A DNA stretch of 64,000 nucleotides. Source: UBA7960 sp964624065 (GTDB lineage Bacteria; Bacteroidota; Bacteroidia; Bacteroidales; UBA7960). Each line of letters starts with the position of its first letter. Within the stretch, counting starts at the first letter, position 1. Both the position numbers and the translations under genes were made by a program. Location of the stretch: NCBI GenBank assembly GCA_964624065.1, contig CAZUWF010000005.1, positions 1 to 64,000 on the forward strand. The letters run 5' to 3'. Shown here one piece after another: positions 25,789 to 34,777 of this stretch. The notes under the pieces are model-generated. The model did no database searches and had not been told where the DNA came from. It saw only the letters and a program-made list of their open reading frames with translations.

Positions 25789-26784
25789 ATGGGTGAATTA
25801 ACATTTGCATACAAATATGTTTTATTCTTGCTGGCTATAATTCCTGCCTTGCTGGCTTGGTATGTGTGGAAACAGCAAAACAGGCATCCTGATATCAAGT
25901 TTGTTCACGGTCAATACATCTCAGGGGTAAGAAAAAGCACAAGGTTGCGTTTGATACACCTCCCATTTGCCCTAAGGTTGCTGGCAATGGCCTTTCTCAT
26001 TTTTGCCCTTGCACGCCCCCAAACCTCATCCAGTAGCCGAAATGTTAATGTGGAGGGTGTTGACATAATGTTGGCAGTTGACATTTCGGGTTCTATGCTA
26101 GCCGAGGACTTCAAGCCAAACAGGTTAGAGGTGGCCAAGGAGACGGCATTGGAGTTCATTGATTTGAGGCCATCCGACCGCCTTGGCGTTACGGTTTTTG
26201 CCGGGCAGGGTATAACTTTAGTTCCTCTTACCACCGACCACAATCTTGTAAAGGATCTAACATCTAGAATTGGCAATAATATGGTCGAAGACGGAACGGC
26301 CATCGGTGATGGACTAGCAAATAGCATCAACCGTATTAAGGAAAGCGAAGCTAAAAGCAAGGTGGTAGTGCTGCTTACCGACGGTATTAACAACGCCGGA
26401 ATGATAGACCCGCTTACTGCCGCTGAAATAGCAAAGATTTATGGCATAAGGGTTTACACCATAGGGGCAGGTAGCAAGGGAAAAGTTCCATACCCAATGC
26501 AAAGCCCTTTAGGTGGTGTTACCTACCAAATGGTTGAATTGCCCATTGACGAAGAATTGCTAAAACAAATTTCGGAAATGACAGGCGGAACTTACTTCTG
26601 GGCAAATAACAAAACCAAGCTCCAGGACATTTACAAGGAAATAGACCGTCTTGAAAGAACCAAATTCGACATCACCGAATTTTCGCGAAAGAATGACAAG
26701 TACTTCATATTGGTCTTGTTGGCCTTTTTCTTGATTGTCATTGAAATTGTTTTGAGAAACACTTGGTTGCGCACCAACCCTTAA
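25789..26784 (+). CDS. batA: BatA, membrane-anchored VWA-domain protein
   Basis: A 331-residue protein. Two N-terminal hydrophobic helices (about 7-25 and 58-75) precede a von Willebrand A domain with intact MIDAS DISGS (98-102) in the Bat signature ...SGSMLAEDFKPNRLEVAK. A metal-ligating Thr region and LLTDGINNAG follow, then a C-terminal helix FILVLLAFFLIVIEIVL. In Bacteroides and Leptospira the Bat proteins are linked to aerotolerance or stress, but the mechanism is unclear. ATG at 25789 places the first helix at the N-terminus; a TTG at 25729 is the alternative. Confidence 0.93.
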   Translation: MGELTFAYKYVLFLLAIIPALLAWYVWKQQNRHPDIKFVHGQYISGVRKSTRLRLIHLPFALRLLAMAFLIFALARPQTSSSSRNVNVEGVDIMLAVDISGSMLAEDFKPNRLEVAKETALEFIDLRPSDRLGVTVFAGQGITLVPLTTDHNLVKDLTSRIGNNMVEDGTAIGDGLANSINRIKESEAKSKVVVLLTDGINNAGMIDPLTAAEIAKIYGIRVYTIGAGSKGKVPYPMQSPLGGVTYQMVELPIDEELLKQISEMTGGTYFWANNKTKLQDIYKEIDRLERTKFDITEFSRKNDKYFILVLLAFFLIVIEIVLRNTWLRTNP

Positions 26785-26803
26785 TTAGCAAAAATATTTA
26801 AGG

Positions 26804-27838
26804 ATGGAAATATTCAAATTCGAAAATCCGATTTACTTTGCACTTCTCGCAGCATTGCCCGGGCTAGTTGCCATTTTTCTTTTCTCTGCATTTTCCAATA
26901 AGAAAAAATTGAAAAAATTCGGACAAGAACTTTCATTAAACAAGTTAATGCCATTGCGTTCGGTAAGAAGGCCTTACATCAAGTTTGCCATACTTGCCAT
27001 TGCGGCCTCCTTGTTAATTTTTGCCTTGGCCAACCCGATGATTGGCAGCAAGTTGCAAGAAGCAAAGCATCAGGGTGTGGACATAATAATAGCCCTTGAT
27101 GTAAGCAGGAGTATGTTGGCCGAAGATATCAAGCCCAATCGCTTGGAAAGGGCCAAGTTAGCGGTTTCCAGACTTGTCGACCAACTTGACAATGACCGTG
27201 TGGGACTTGTAGCCTTTGCTGGTAATGCTGTAATGCAGGTGCCACTGACCCCTGACCACACTGCCTTGAAAATGATTCTTAGTACTGTAAATGTTAATAG
27301 CGTTTCGGTTCAAGGCACCGCAATAGGTTCGGCCATCGAACGGGCATTGCTTAGTTTTGAAACCGTGGACCTTAAAGACAAGATAATGGTAATTATAAGT
27401 GACGGAGAAAATCACCTTGATGATCCAGTTAAGTGGGCCAACACAGCCAAAGAGGCCGGAGTTAAGATTCACACTGTAGGTATAGGTTCCAGGGCCGGAG
27501 CCCCGGTACCCGAGTACCGCCAAAACCAACTAATTGGTTACCTTAAGGATAACCAAGGAAACACCGTACTATCGCGATTTGATGAAGAAACCCTTAAAGC
27601 CATTGCAGCTGCTACCGGCGGAGTATTTCGGGTAGGCCTCGGGGCTGACCTCGGGTTAAGGTCAATACTTGATGAAATTAGAAAAACCGACAAAAAAACC
27701 TTTGACAGCATGCTTTTTGCCGATTACGAAAGCAGGTATTACTATTTAGTGGCCTTTGCACTATTACTGCTGCTCATTGAGGTACTGCTGTACGAAAGGA
27801 AGAACAAGTGGTTGGAAAAAATAAAATTGTTCGACTAA
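26804..27838 (+). CDS. batB: BatB, membrane-anchored VWA-domain protein
   Basis: A 344-residue paralogue of BatA with the same plan: two N-terminal helices, a VWA domain with MIDAS DVSRS (99-103) followed by MLAEDIKPNRLERAK, and a C-terminal helix (about 312-330). The glycine of the usual DxSxS reads Arg, which the motif tolerates. It lies 19 bp after batA and 14 bp before batC. BatA and BatB are expected to associate in the inner membrane with the VWA domains outside the cytoplasm; this is inferred from the family. Confidence 0.93.
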   Translation: MEIFKFENPIYFALLAALPGLVAIFLFSAFSNKKKLKKFGQELSLNKLMPLRSVRRPYIKFAILAIAASLLIFALANPMIGSKLQEAKHQGVDIIIALDVSRSMLAEDIKPNRLERAKLAVSRLVDQLDNDRVGLVAFAGNAVMQVPLTPDHTALKMILSTVNVNSVSVQGTAIGSAIERALLSFETVDLKDKIMVIISDGENHLDDPVKWANTAKEAGVKIHTVGIGSRAGAPVPEYRQNQLIGYLKDNQGNTVLSRFDEETLKAIAAATGGVFRVGLGADLGLRSILDEIRKTDKKTFDSMLFADYESRYYYLVAFALLLLLIEVLLYERKNKWLEKIKLFD

Positions 27839-27852
27839 TTTAACCATCGAAA

Positions 27853-28536
27853 ATGTACAAGTCATTTATTTTGTTTGCATTTTTTACTATTTCAACCTTC
27901 CATCTCGCCTTTTCGCAGACCGACAGGCGTGAGGTGAGGAAGGGAAACAAGCTTTACAGAGCCGAGAAGTTTGACGAGGCAGAGATAAAATACCGGCATT
28001 CTCAGGAGAAAAACCCCAATAACCATACAGGGACGTTCAACCTGGGCAATTCTCTTTACAAGCAAGGAAGGTACCAAGAGGCCTCACAATCGTTTGAATC
28101 GATCGCCCAATTGTTATCAAGGCCCAAAGACAAGGCTCAAGCACTTCACAATTTAGGAAATTCATATTTGAAGGCCGAAAAGTTCAAGGAAAGCATCGAG
28201 GCATACAAGAATTCTCTGAGAATTGAACCAAATGATAACGAGACCAGGCATAACCTTGCCTACGCCATGACGAAAATGCAGGAGCAAACAAGCCCAAATG
28301 GCAAGGGCGAAAAAGACCAAAACAAGGACCAAAAGGAGAGTCAAGACCAGCAAGACCAACAAAACCAGGAAGGAAATAAAGACCATAAGAAGCAATCCCA
28401 GCAACAGTCAAGCCAAATTTCGCCCCAAGATGCCGAGCGTATTTTGAACGCCTTGAACCAAAAAGAGCGAAAACTCCAGGAGGATATGAACAAAGAACAG
28501 AAACGCATCCAAACAAGGCAGGAAAAGGAATGGTAG
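27853..28536 (+). CDS. batC: BatC, TPR protein
   Basis: A 227-residue protein with a signal peptide (about 1-22), then two to three tetratricopeptide repeats (about 25-145; NLGNSLYKQGRYQEASQSFE, NLGNSYLKAEKFKESIEAYK). A low-complexity Gln/Lys/Asp/Glu-rich tail follows (about 150-205), and the end is a conserved ...EKEW, typical of BatC. A periplasmic scaffold role with BatB and BatE is inferred. A 166-bp gap follows before batD. Confidence 0.9.
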   Translation: MYKSFILFAFFTISTFHLAFSQTDRREVRKGNKLYRAEKFDEAEIKYRHSQEKNPNNHTGTFNLGNSLYKQGRYQEASQSFESIAQLLSRPKDKAQALHNLGNSYLKAEKFKESIEAYKNSLRIEPNDNETRHNLAYAMTKMQEQTSPNGKGEKDQNKDQKESQDQQDQQNQEGNKDHKKQSQQQSSQISPQDAERILNALNQKERKLQEDMNKEQKRIQTRQEKEW

Positions 28537-28702
28537 CTATCACAGGTAAACCAAAGATAAAAATAGGGGATTGGTTCATAATACATTATGGGCAGATTGG
28601 TTGGTATCGGTGGGTTATCATATGGCAAATCATATAAAATTTAGGCTCCTAAATAACCACGAAGTGGCAATCTTAGGTAGAAATTTCAACAATGCAAAAC
28701 TA

Positions 28703-30559
28703 ATGAAGATAAAGACCTTTGCCGTTTTGATGATTTCGGTTTTAACTTGGACCGAATTGCGTGCCAACCAGGTTCAGTTCACGGCATCAGCACCTGGACA
28801 AGTGGCCGTGGGTCAGCGATTCAGGGTTACCTACACAGTGAACAAACGCCCTAGCAGCTTCGAAGGACCTTCCTCATTTAAGGGTTTCAATTTTCTTGGT
28901 GGACCATCCCAATCGATGAGCAGCCAAACTCAATGGATCAACAACCAGATGACTATGTCTGAAAGCCATTCGTTCTCTTACACCTTGGAGGCGACGGCAG
29001 AAGGAACTTTAACGATCCCCTCTGGCAGGGTTGTTGTTGATGGCAACACCTACACCTCAAATCAGCCCATTGTGGTGGTTTCGGGGCAGGTGCAACACCA
29101 ACAAGCTCCATCCCGAGGCCAACCCCAACCACCGGGCCAACCACAGCAAGGTGCCACCACACAAAATATCTCTGACGAAGACATTTACGTTACGGCAAGT
29201 GTGAGCAACCGCAACCCTTGGCAGGGCGAAAGGGTTACTGTAACCTACAAACTGTACACTCGGGTCGGGGTCACCCAGTATAACATTGAAAAGCTACCCT
29301 CGTTTCAAGGCATTTGGTCGGAGGATGTTACCCAGGCTGGTCAGGTGCAGGTAACCGAAGAGGTGATTAACGGGCAAAGGTACAATGTGGCCACCTTGAA
29401 GCAGTTTTTGGTATTTTCGCAACGCTCAGGGGAAATTAGGATTGAACCGCTTACAGTACAAGCCTTTATTAGGCTGGCGGCAAGGCGCACCGATAATCTT
29501 TTCGATGAGTTTTTTGGTGGTATGTTCGGTGGTTACGAAACCATCGAAAGGAAGTTAAGATCGAATGCTTTGGTGATAAACGCCAAGGCTTTGCCCACCC
29601 AAAACAAACCAGGATCATTTAACGGCAGCGTGGGTAACTTTGACCTCACAGCAACCATTAGCGCCACTGAAACAAAAGTCAACGACCCTGTAACATTGAG
29701 ATTGAAAGTGAGCGGTACAGGTAACTTGCGTTTGGTTGAGAAACCCGACATTTCGTTTCCTTTGAACTTGGAGTCGTTCGAGCCAAAGGTTAAAGACAAC
29801 ATTAGGGTGGAGGCAAGTGGTGTTTCGGGTAGTAGGGAATTTGAATACTTGCTGGTACCTCGCACCGGCGGGACCTTCGAAATACCACCGGTACAGTTTT
29901 CGTTTTTCGATCCCGGCGGGCAGAGGTACCTAACCCGAACCACCCCACGCCTTACGGTGAAGGTTGAAGGCAGTCCGGCACAAACTTCGGCAGGGGTGGG
30001 TTCGGGGGCATCACAGAAGGAGGTTCAGTTACTTGCCTCCGATATAAGGTTTATCGAAAATAAAAACTTTAGGCTTTATCCAGTGGGGGCGTTGTTTTTC
30101 AGGAGCACTTTGTATTACTTCCTCATTATTCTTCCTGTTTTTATTTTCGCTGTTTTACTAATTGTTAGGCGCAGGCACATAAAACTCCAGGCCGACACCG
30201 TTGCGCTTAACAACCGCAGGGCTGAAAAAATGGCAAAGAAAAGGCTCAAATCAGCAGGAGTACTTATGAAGCAAGGTAATAGCAACGAGTTTTACGATGA
30301 GATTTTCAGGGCACTTTGGGGATATCTGTCCAACAAACTATCCCTACCAGTGGCAAACCTAAACAAAGATGTTGTTTCAGAAGTTTTCGATCGTAAGGGT
30401 GTAAGTCCCGAACTTGCCCAAAGGTTTATTGATGCCCTCAATGATTGCGAGTTTGCCCGATTTGCTCCGGGCGAGCCAATAGCGCGGATGGACGAAACCT
30501 ACCAGCAAGCCATAGATACCATAGTGATATTGGAAAAAGAGTTGAATAACAAAAAATAA
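28703..30559 (+). CDS. batD: BatD, large periplasmic/membrane protein of the Bat operon
   Basis: A 618-residue BatD-family protein. After a signal peptide (about 1-22) comes a long run of beta-sandwich repeats (NQVQFTASAPGQVAVGQRFR..., DEDIYVTASVSNRNPWQGER). A Pro/Gln-rich linker lies near 133-152, a membrane helix near 475-495 (STLYYFLIILPVFIFAVLLI), and a cytoplasmic helical tail ends the protein. I chose the ATG at 28703 because it starts MKIKTFAVLM, a normal signal peptide. The frame is open back to 28571, but that extension has no signal and covers the batC-batD spacer. batE follows after 7 bp. Confidence 0.9.
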   Translation: MKIKTFAVLMISVLTWTELRANQVQFTASAPGQVAVGQRFRVTYTVNKRPSSFEGPSSFKGFNFLGGPSQSMSSQTQWINNQMTMSESHSFSYTLEATAEGTLTIPSGRVVVDGNTYTSNQPIVVVSGQVQHQQAPSRGQPQPPGQPQQGATTQNISDEDIYVTASVSNRNPWQGERVTVTYKLYTRVGVTQYNIEKLPSFQGIWSEDVTQAGQVQVTEEVINGQRYNVATLKQFLVFSQRSGEIRIEPLTVQAFIRLAARRTDNLFDEFFGGMFGGYETIERKLRSNALVINAKALPTQNKPGSFNGSVGNFDLTATISATETKVNDPVTLRLKVSGTGNLRLVEKPDISFPLNLESFEPKVKDNIRVEASGVSGSREFEYLLVPRTGGTFEIPPVQFSFFDPGGQRYLTRTTPRLTVKVEGSPAQTSAGVGSGASQKEVQLLASDIRFIENKNFRLYPVGALFFRSTLYYFLIILPVFIFAVLLIVRRRHIKLQADTVALNNRRAEKMAKKRLKSAGVLMKQGNSNEFYDEIFRALWGYLSNKLSLPVANLNKDVVSEVFDRKGVSPELAQRFIDALNDCEFARFAPGEPIARMDETYQQAIDTIVILEKELNNKK

Positions 30560-30566
30560 GCCAGCA

Positions 30567-31325
30567 ATGCACAGGATTCTTTTTAGCATAATTTTGACTT
30601 CGGTTTCGTTTGAAGCCTTTTCCAATGTGAAGGCAAATGACTTGCTTGCCTTAGCAAACAAGGCTTACCAGGAGGAACGATTTAGCCATGCAGCCGAACT
30701 TTACGAGGAAATCAGGGCTTTGGGCTTAGAGTCTGCAAGCTTGTACTACAACACGGGTAATTCATACTTTAAGCAGGCCAAGTACGGCAGGGCAATTTTG
30801 AACTTCGAAAGGGCGTTGCGCCTTAAACCTGGTCACGAAAATGCCTCCTTCAACCTACGAGTGGCTCAAAGCAGGATAGTTGATAAGGTAACACCCGTGC
30901 CAACCATTTTCTACGTGAGGTGGTGGAGGTCATTTTACTCAATTTTAAGTATAAACAATTGGGGTTGGCTGGTGGTAGTTTGGTTGGTTTCTGCCTTAGC
31001 CTGTTTGGGATTGTACTTCTTTTCGCCAAACCGAAGGAATAAAATAATTGGATTTGTGGGGGCAATTGGATTTTTATTTTTGATGTTGGTGAGCAACCTG
31101 GCGGCAAGATCGCAGCATTACAACACCCACAAGCGGTTGGAGGGGATAATACTTGTGCCACGGGTGGCGGCAAAGAGTTCACCAGCCGAAACGAGCCCTG
31201 ATTTGTTTGTGGTGCACGAAGGTAGCAAGGGGCTTATTACCAACAAACTTAATCAATGGTTCGAGATTCGGCTTGCCAACGGCAACGTGGGCTGGGTGAA
31301 AAAGGCCAGCATCGAGGTGATTTAG
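30567..31325 (+). CDS. batE: BatE, TPR and SH3-like membrane protein
   Basis: A 252-residue protein with a signal peptide and two TPR units (about 23-95; YYNTGNSYFKQAKYGRAILN). Two adjacent membrane helices follow (about 130-150 and 158-178), then a C-terminal bacterial SH3-like domain (about 190-252; VVHEGSKGLITNKLNQWFEI, GNVGWV). This is the standard BatE layout. It is the last gene of the operon and convergent with the coiled-coil protein gene. Confidence 0.9.
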   Translation: MHRILFSIILTSVSFEAFSNVKANDLLALANKAYQEERFSHAAELYEEIRALGLESASLYYNTGNSYFKQAKYGRAILNFERALRLKPGHENASFNLRVAQSRIVDKVTPVPTIFYVRWWRSFYSILSINNWGWLVVVWLVSALACLGLYFFSPNRRNKIIGFVGAIGFLFLMLVSNLAARSQHYNTHKRLEGIILVPRVAAKSSPAETSPDLFVVHEGSKGLITNKLNQWFEIRLANGNVGWVKKASIEVI

Positions 31326-31397
31326 TTGATTTGAGGTACTTGCGTTAAAAATAACGTATCCGCAAAGTTTACTCCACAAAAACCAAAGTATTTCCTT

Positions 31398-32600
31398 TTA
31401 CCTTTCAATATACATAACCGCCGAATCTTCAATGTATTTCGCCGGGTTGAAAGAGGCACTGAAGGTGTCTCTTACGGCCTTCAACAAGCTGCCCAGGCCA
31501 GAAACCTTTGAGGTAAATTCGGTTGGAAAATTTGCGCTGTTGGAGAAAACCAAAATAAGGCTCTCGTACCTATTTATGTTTGAAAGCATTCGGGTGGTCA
31601 GGTGCCCGAATCGCAGGCGCAAAGATTGAACCTTTTGCATGAATGTCTCTACCTGCCCCAACCACTTTCCCTTGGTGGCCTGATCCGAATCCAAACTGTT
31701 AAGATTGCTCGAAATGATCTTTCGGCACTCGTTCATAAAATTCTCCCTTTGAATGTTTAAGGTTGCGGTTAAATACCTTGCCCTGTAATCTTCCATTCTT
31801 ACCCCGTAATATTTCATCTGTTCTTCGAGCAATTTGGTGTTCTCGGCTTGAAGTTGCTCAAGTTCCTGGTTTATAAGCTTCCACTCGTGGTCAATAATGG
31901 ATTTTTGATTTTCGAATTGACTTAAAACTGTTAGTAGGCGAAGCATTGCGGGGGTTTGGTTTGCCAAAGGCTTATTTTTGCTTCCAAAGGTTGGAAAAAT
32001 AGAGGTAACCCCAGAAAGAACAGTTTGAACAAACGAGCCAAACAAAGGAATGCTATTGGCTGGATTGCTGATGAGCGCCAACGAATTACTTAGAAGGTCG
32101 TTCATCGGGTTGCCTCCTTTCTGGGAGCTATTCCATTTTTCAAACTCGGTTTTCCAAGTGACAAAACTACTGTATTGAGGCAAATTGCCAAGGTTGCCAA
32201 GTTGGTTGAAGAAGGCTTGTGACTTGATAAACAAATCGGCGGGTTGTATGTCTCTCTGGATGCTCAGCAACTCTGTAAAGGCCAATTGGCCATTTAGGTT
32301 TATCCTGGCTGTTGGAGCCTCTTCAAGTATTCTGATTCGGGTGTCGAGGGCGAGCTGTAATTGCTCCAGGTTTGCAATCCTTTCTTTATCTTGGGTTTTC
32401 CTGCTATCCGATGCTGCAAGGATTTCGGTTAGGCGCCTTACTTCGTCCTCGTTGTTTCGGAGCAGTTCTCTCAGCTCCTTTATTTGGGCATCTCGCTCGT
32501 TTTTTATTTGGTCAGAAACCGATTTCTGGGTATCGGTCTGGGCGTAACCCGACAGGCAAAATACTGTAGCAAAAAGGCCAATTAGGACTCTTGGTTTCAT
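31398..32600 (-). CDS. Secreted coiled-coil protein of unknown function
   Basis: A 400-residue protein I do not recognise. It has a clear signal peptide (1 to about 21, cleaving near GYAQ). A long amphipathic coiled coil covers about 25-95 (KNERDAQIKELRELLRNNED...), with a second helical coiled-coil region at about 235-300 (LINQELEQLQAENTKLLEEQ). The rest is Ser/Asn-rich and helical, with no cysteine pairs and no lipobox. Start: ATG at 32600 (or 32609, which adds MEI). It is convergent with batE, so not part of that operon. A periplasmic location is inferred; the plan is reminiscent of envelope scaffold proteins but no homology is claimed. Confidence 0.7.
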   Translation of the reverse strand: MKPRVLIGLFATVFCLSGYAQTDTQKSVSDQIKNERDAQIKELRELLRNNEDEVRRLTEILAASDSRKTQDKERIANLEQLQLALDTRIRILEEAPTARINLNGQLAFTELLSIQRDIQPADLFIKSQAFFNQLGNLGNLPQYSSFVTWKTEFEKWNSSQKGGNPMNDLLSNSLALISNPANSIPLFGSFVQTVLSGVTSIFPTFGSKNKPLANQTPAMLRLLTVLSQFENQKSIIDHEWKLINQELEQLQAENTKLLEEQMKYYGVRMEDYRARYLTATLNIQRENFMNECRKIISSNLNSLDSDQATKGKWLGQVETFMQKVQSLRLRFGHLTTRMLSNINRYESLILVFSNSANFPTEFTSKVSGLGSLLKAVRDTFSASFNPAKYIEDSAVMYIER

Positions 32601-32609
32601 AATTTCCAT

Positions 32610-33003
32610 TTTTAGTTCTAAAATATTAACGAAGCTACCTATCCATAATTGTGCCAAAGTATTTAGGTAACCCGGTTTTGAGGGCTTTCATATCAATTTA
32701 TCAAACTGTCGGAGTAAGGGCCGGTGATCAGCAGGGAGTGGCAGTCGGAACTTAAGTGATAAAGGAAATTTACATATTGCCGGTGGGTTACAAAATTACC
32801 ATGGCACGAAACTTGGATTTTGCATCACCTTTGCTTCTTGATGTCTCACCTAATACCAGCTTGTTTACAGCTCGAGGTATTGGTTTTTCGTCCAATTCCA
32901 GCCCATACATTGCCATTTTCATCCAAGCACCAAAAGGCCGTTAGCTTCTTGCCACAGGCCAAAAAATTGTAGTTTTTGCACTCAGGGGTTTTGCCTCTGC
33001 TGG
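32610..33003. other. Intergenic region, no gene
   Basis: About 390 bp. A 62-codon frame at 32756-32944 opens with GTG and looks like no known protein. A GT/AG-rich stretch at about 32710-32760 may be a very degenerate heptamer-repeat region, but the register is not clear. Confidence 0.4.
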
Positions 33004-33303
33004 TTAGTCTTCATTGTAGGTCTTGCGCTCGGGGGCTTCGGGCTGTAGTTCCACAATCTTGGACATGGCCTCGTTGAAAGCCTCGAGGAATTTTTCGAAA
33101 TCCTCGCGGTACAAGAATATCTTGTGCTTCTCATAGCTGAAGTTACCCGTTTGCTGATCGAACCGCTTCTTGCTCTCGGTAATTGTAATGTAAAGCTCCT
33201 CGCTTCGGGTCGATTTCACATCAAAGAAATATGTCCTTTTTCCTGCCTTTACAACCTTGGAAAAAAGCTCGTCTCTTGAATTCTGTCCTTCAAATTTTTC
33301 CAT
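33004..33303 (-). CDS. PUR-alpha-like nucleic-acid-binding protein (DUF3276)
   Basis: A 99-residue protein of the DUF3276/PUR family, single-stranded nucleic-acid-binding proteins widespread in Bacteroidota and spirochaetes. The PUR-type beta strands are KAGKRTYFFDVKSTRSEELY, ITITESKKRF and EKHKIFLYREDFEKFLEAFN, with a charged acidic end. It is short, abundant-protein-like and stands alone, divergent from nusB. The long intergenic region upstream (see repeats) suggests autoregulation or an elaborate leader, but that is inference. Confidence 0.88.
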   Translation of the reverse strand: MEKFEGQNSRDELFSKVVKAGKRTYFFDVKSTRSEELYITITESKKRFDQQTGNFSYEKHKIFLYREDFEKFLEAFNEAMSKIVELQPEAPERKTYNED

Positions 33304-33416
33304 CTTTTCTTCTTTTTAAAAGGAAAACAATCTTTTTTTTTTGTAGTTGGTTATTAGTATAAGTAGGTTTTATTCGGCAATTGGCCCTACTTTCGAAATT
33401 GTAATCATTTGACTAG

Positions 33417-33424
33417 CAAAAGTA
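33417..33424 (-). promoter_or_regulatory. Possible -7 promoter element for the DUF3276 gene
   Basis: TACTTTTG on the minus strand (TAnnTTTG), 114 bp upstream of the start codon. It would give a long leader; no -33 partner is clear. Confidence 0.35.
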
Positions 33425-33523
33425 ATTCAAAACACCGGTTTAGATGTTACCTTGGTGATTGCCCTCTAGGTTTCGTAAATTGTTTTCCCGTTAAAAATCG
33501 GTATCACAAAGATCCTCAAGGTT

Positions 33524-33640
33524 AAACACCAAGTTTAATACCGAAAAAAACTTCTTTATTCAATTTCCTTTCGTTTTTGTGACTTTTTGCAAGGTGGCAC
33601 ATGTTTAATACTTAAAGATAACACACAAAACTTGGTGTTT
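33524..33640. repeat. 13-bp perfect inverted repeat in the DUF3276/nusB region
   Basis: AAACACCAAGTTT (33524-33536) and its exact reverse complement AAACTTGGTGTTT (33628-33640), 91 bp apart. The arms are not themselves palindromic, so this could be a paired operator or a long stem. Confidence 0.6.
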
Positions 33641-33701
33641 TAATTCAGGGCAAATTTAGCATAACTTTTTTACAAATGCCCTATGGCATCGAAAATTCCA
33701 T

Positions 33702-33709
33702 TACTTTTG
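33702..33709 (+). promoter_or_regulatory. Bacteroidota -7 promoter element for the nusB operon
   Basis: TACTTTTG (TAnnTTTG), 67 bp upstream of the chosen nusB ATG. It supports ATG 33776 over the longer frame from 33683, which would start upstream of the promoter. Confidence 0.5.
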
Positions 33710-33775
33710 CAGAGTTTTTTCGGTTCCGCCAAAAAAATAGGGCTTGCGGGTCCTTTACTTTTTCAGCACAGTGAT

Positions 33776-34717
33776 ATGATAAACAGGAGGCACCTGCGGG
33801 TGAAGGTTTTGCAAAGTTTGTACGCTTATTATCAATCGGGCAACAATAGCCTGGCCGATGGCGAGCGCGAACTTATGATTGGGATCGAAAAGATTTACGA
33901 TATGTACCTTTACCAGTTGTCGTTGCTGGCCGAATTGCGCCACCAGGAGCTGCTGGTACAAGACGATAACAAAGCCAAGTTCCTGCCTACCAGCGAAGAC
34001 CTAAACCCACCTATCCACATAGTTGAAAACCGCTACTTAAAGCTAGTGGCCGAAAGCAAGGAGCTACAAATTCAGTGTAAGAATCGCAAGATTAACTGGG
34101 CCAACAACCAGGAACTCGTACGCAAGCTGCTTGCCCAAATCAAGGGGAGGCAATACTACAAAGCTTACGTGGCAGATCCTGCTGCCTCCTGCGAGCGCGA
34201 TTTAGATTTCTTGGCAAGGGTAATAATGAAGGACGTTGTCAATTTTGAACTGCTGCACTCGTTTTACGAAGATGCTTCCATATACTGGATTGATGACTGG
34301 GAACTAGTTAACCTGATGCTCTTGAAGTCCATAAAATCAATTGATATTGAGGACCACAAGGGGCTTGCGCTGCTAAGTATTTTCAAGGATGCGGACGATA
34401 AGGTTTTTGCAATAGACCTTTTTCGCAAGACCATATTGAACGGTTCTAGGTTCGATACATTGATTGCCGAGAAGGCCAGGAATTGGGAAATGGACCGAAT
34501 AGCTGTTATGGACTTGATCATCATTAAAATGGGTCTAATCGAGATAACAAGCTTTGCAAACATTCCTCTTCGCGCTAGTCTCAACGAATACATTGAATTG
34601 GCCAAAATGTACAGTTCGCCCAAGAGTCGAGTGTTTGTAAACGGAATACTTGACAAGCTGGCAGTTGAACTTTCTGATGACTCGGTGGTTAAGTGGAAGG
34701 TAAGTAGTGATAAGTAA
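33776..34717 (+). CDS. nusB: Transcription antitermination factor NusB, long Bacteroidota form
   Basis: A 313-residue protein. The N-terminus MINRRHLRVKVLQSLYAYYQ is the RNA-binding arginine-rich opening of NusB. The C-terminal half (about 180-300) carries the all-helical NusB core, ending LIEITSFANIPLRASLNEYIELAKMY... and SPKSRVFVNGILDKL. E. coli NusB is 139 residues; the roughly 170 extra residues form an N-terminal helical duplication usual in this phylum. NusB with NusE/S10 binds boxA for rRNA antitermination. It is first in the run leading to yajC, coaE, porQ and ispH. Confidence 0.92.
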   Translation: MINRRHLRVKVLQSLYAYYQSGNNSLADGERELMIGIEKIYDMYLYQLSLLAELRHQELLVQDDNKAKFLPTSEDLNPPIHIVENRYLKLVAESKELQIQCKNRKINWANNQELVRKLLAQIKGRQYYKAYVADPAASCERDLDFLARVIMKDVVNFELLHSFYEDASIYWIDDWELVNLMLLKSIKSIDIEDHKGLALLSIFKDADDKVFAIDLFRKTILNGSRFDTLIAEKARNWEMDRIAVMDLIIIKMGLIEITSFANIPLRASLNEYIELAKMYSSPKSRVFVNGILDKLAVELSDDSVVKWKVSSDK

Positions 34718-34749
34718 TTGGTGCCCGGTGATTTATCGGCACAAAACCA

Positions 34750-34777
34750 TAAGCGGTAAGCGGTAGGAAGAATGGTG
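34750..34777. repeat. Degenerate heptanucleotide tandem repeat, four units
   Basis: TAAGCGG, TAAGCGG, TAGGAAG, AATGGTG in strict 7-bp register, two of them identical. It is located in the gap between nusB and the DUF1573 lipoprotein gene. Confidence 0.5.

Larger units (their letters stand above)
33304..33775. other. Divergent regulatory region between the DUF3276 gene and nusB
   Basis: A 470-bp AT-rich region with no coding frame. It contains a 13-bp inverted repeat (33524-33536 and 33628-33640) and a second inverted pair, TCGGTAT (33498-33504) and ATACCGA (33538-33544). A 9-bp direct repeat GTTTAATAC lies at 33533-33541 and 33603-33611. TAnnTTTG elements lie on both strands. Confidence 0.55.

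Noticed and set aside
28571..28702. N-terminal extension of BatD
   Set aside because: The frame is open but would put 44 non-hydrophobic residues before a normal signal peptide that starts at ATG 28703.
31341..31358. Hairpin TGCGTTA/TAACGTA between the convergent batE and coiled-coil genes
   Set aside because: A seven-pair AT-rich stem without a T-tract on either strand; too weak to call a terminator.
32756..32944. 62-codon frame starting with GTG
   Set aside because: No recognisable motif, poor start context, isolated.
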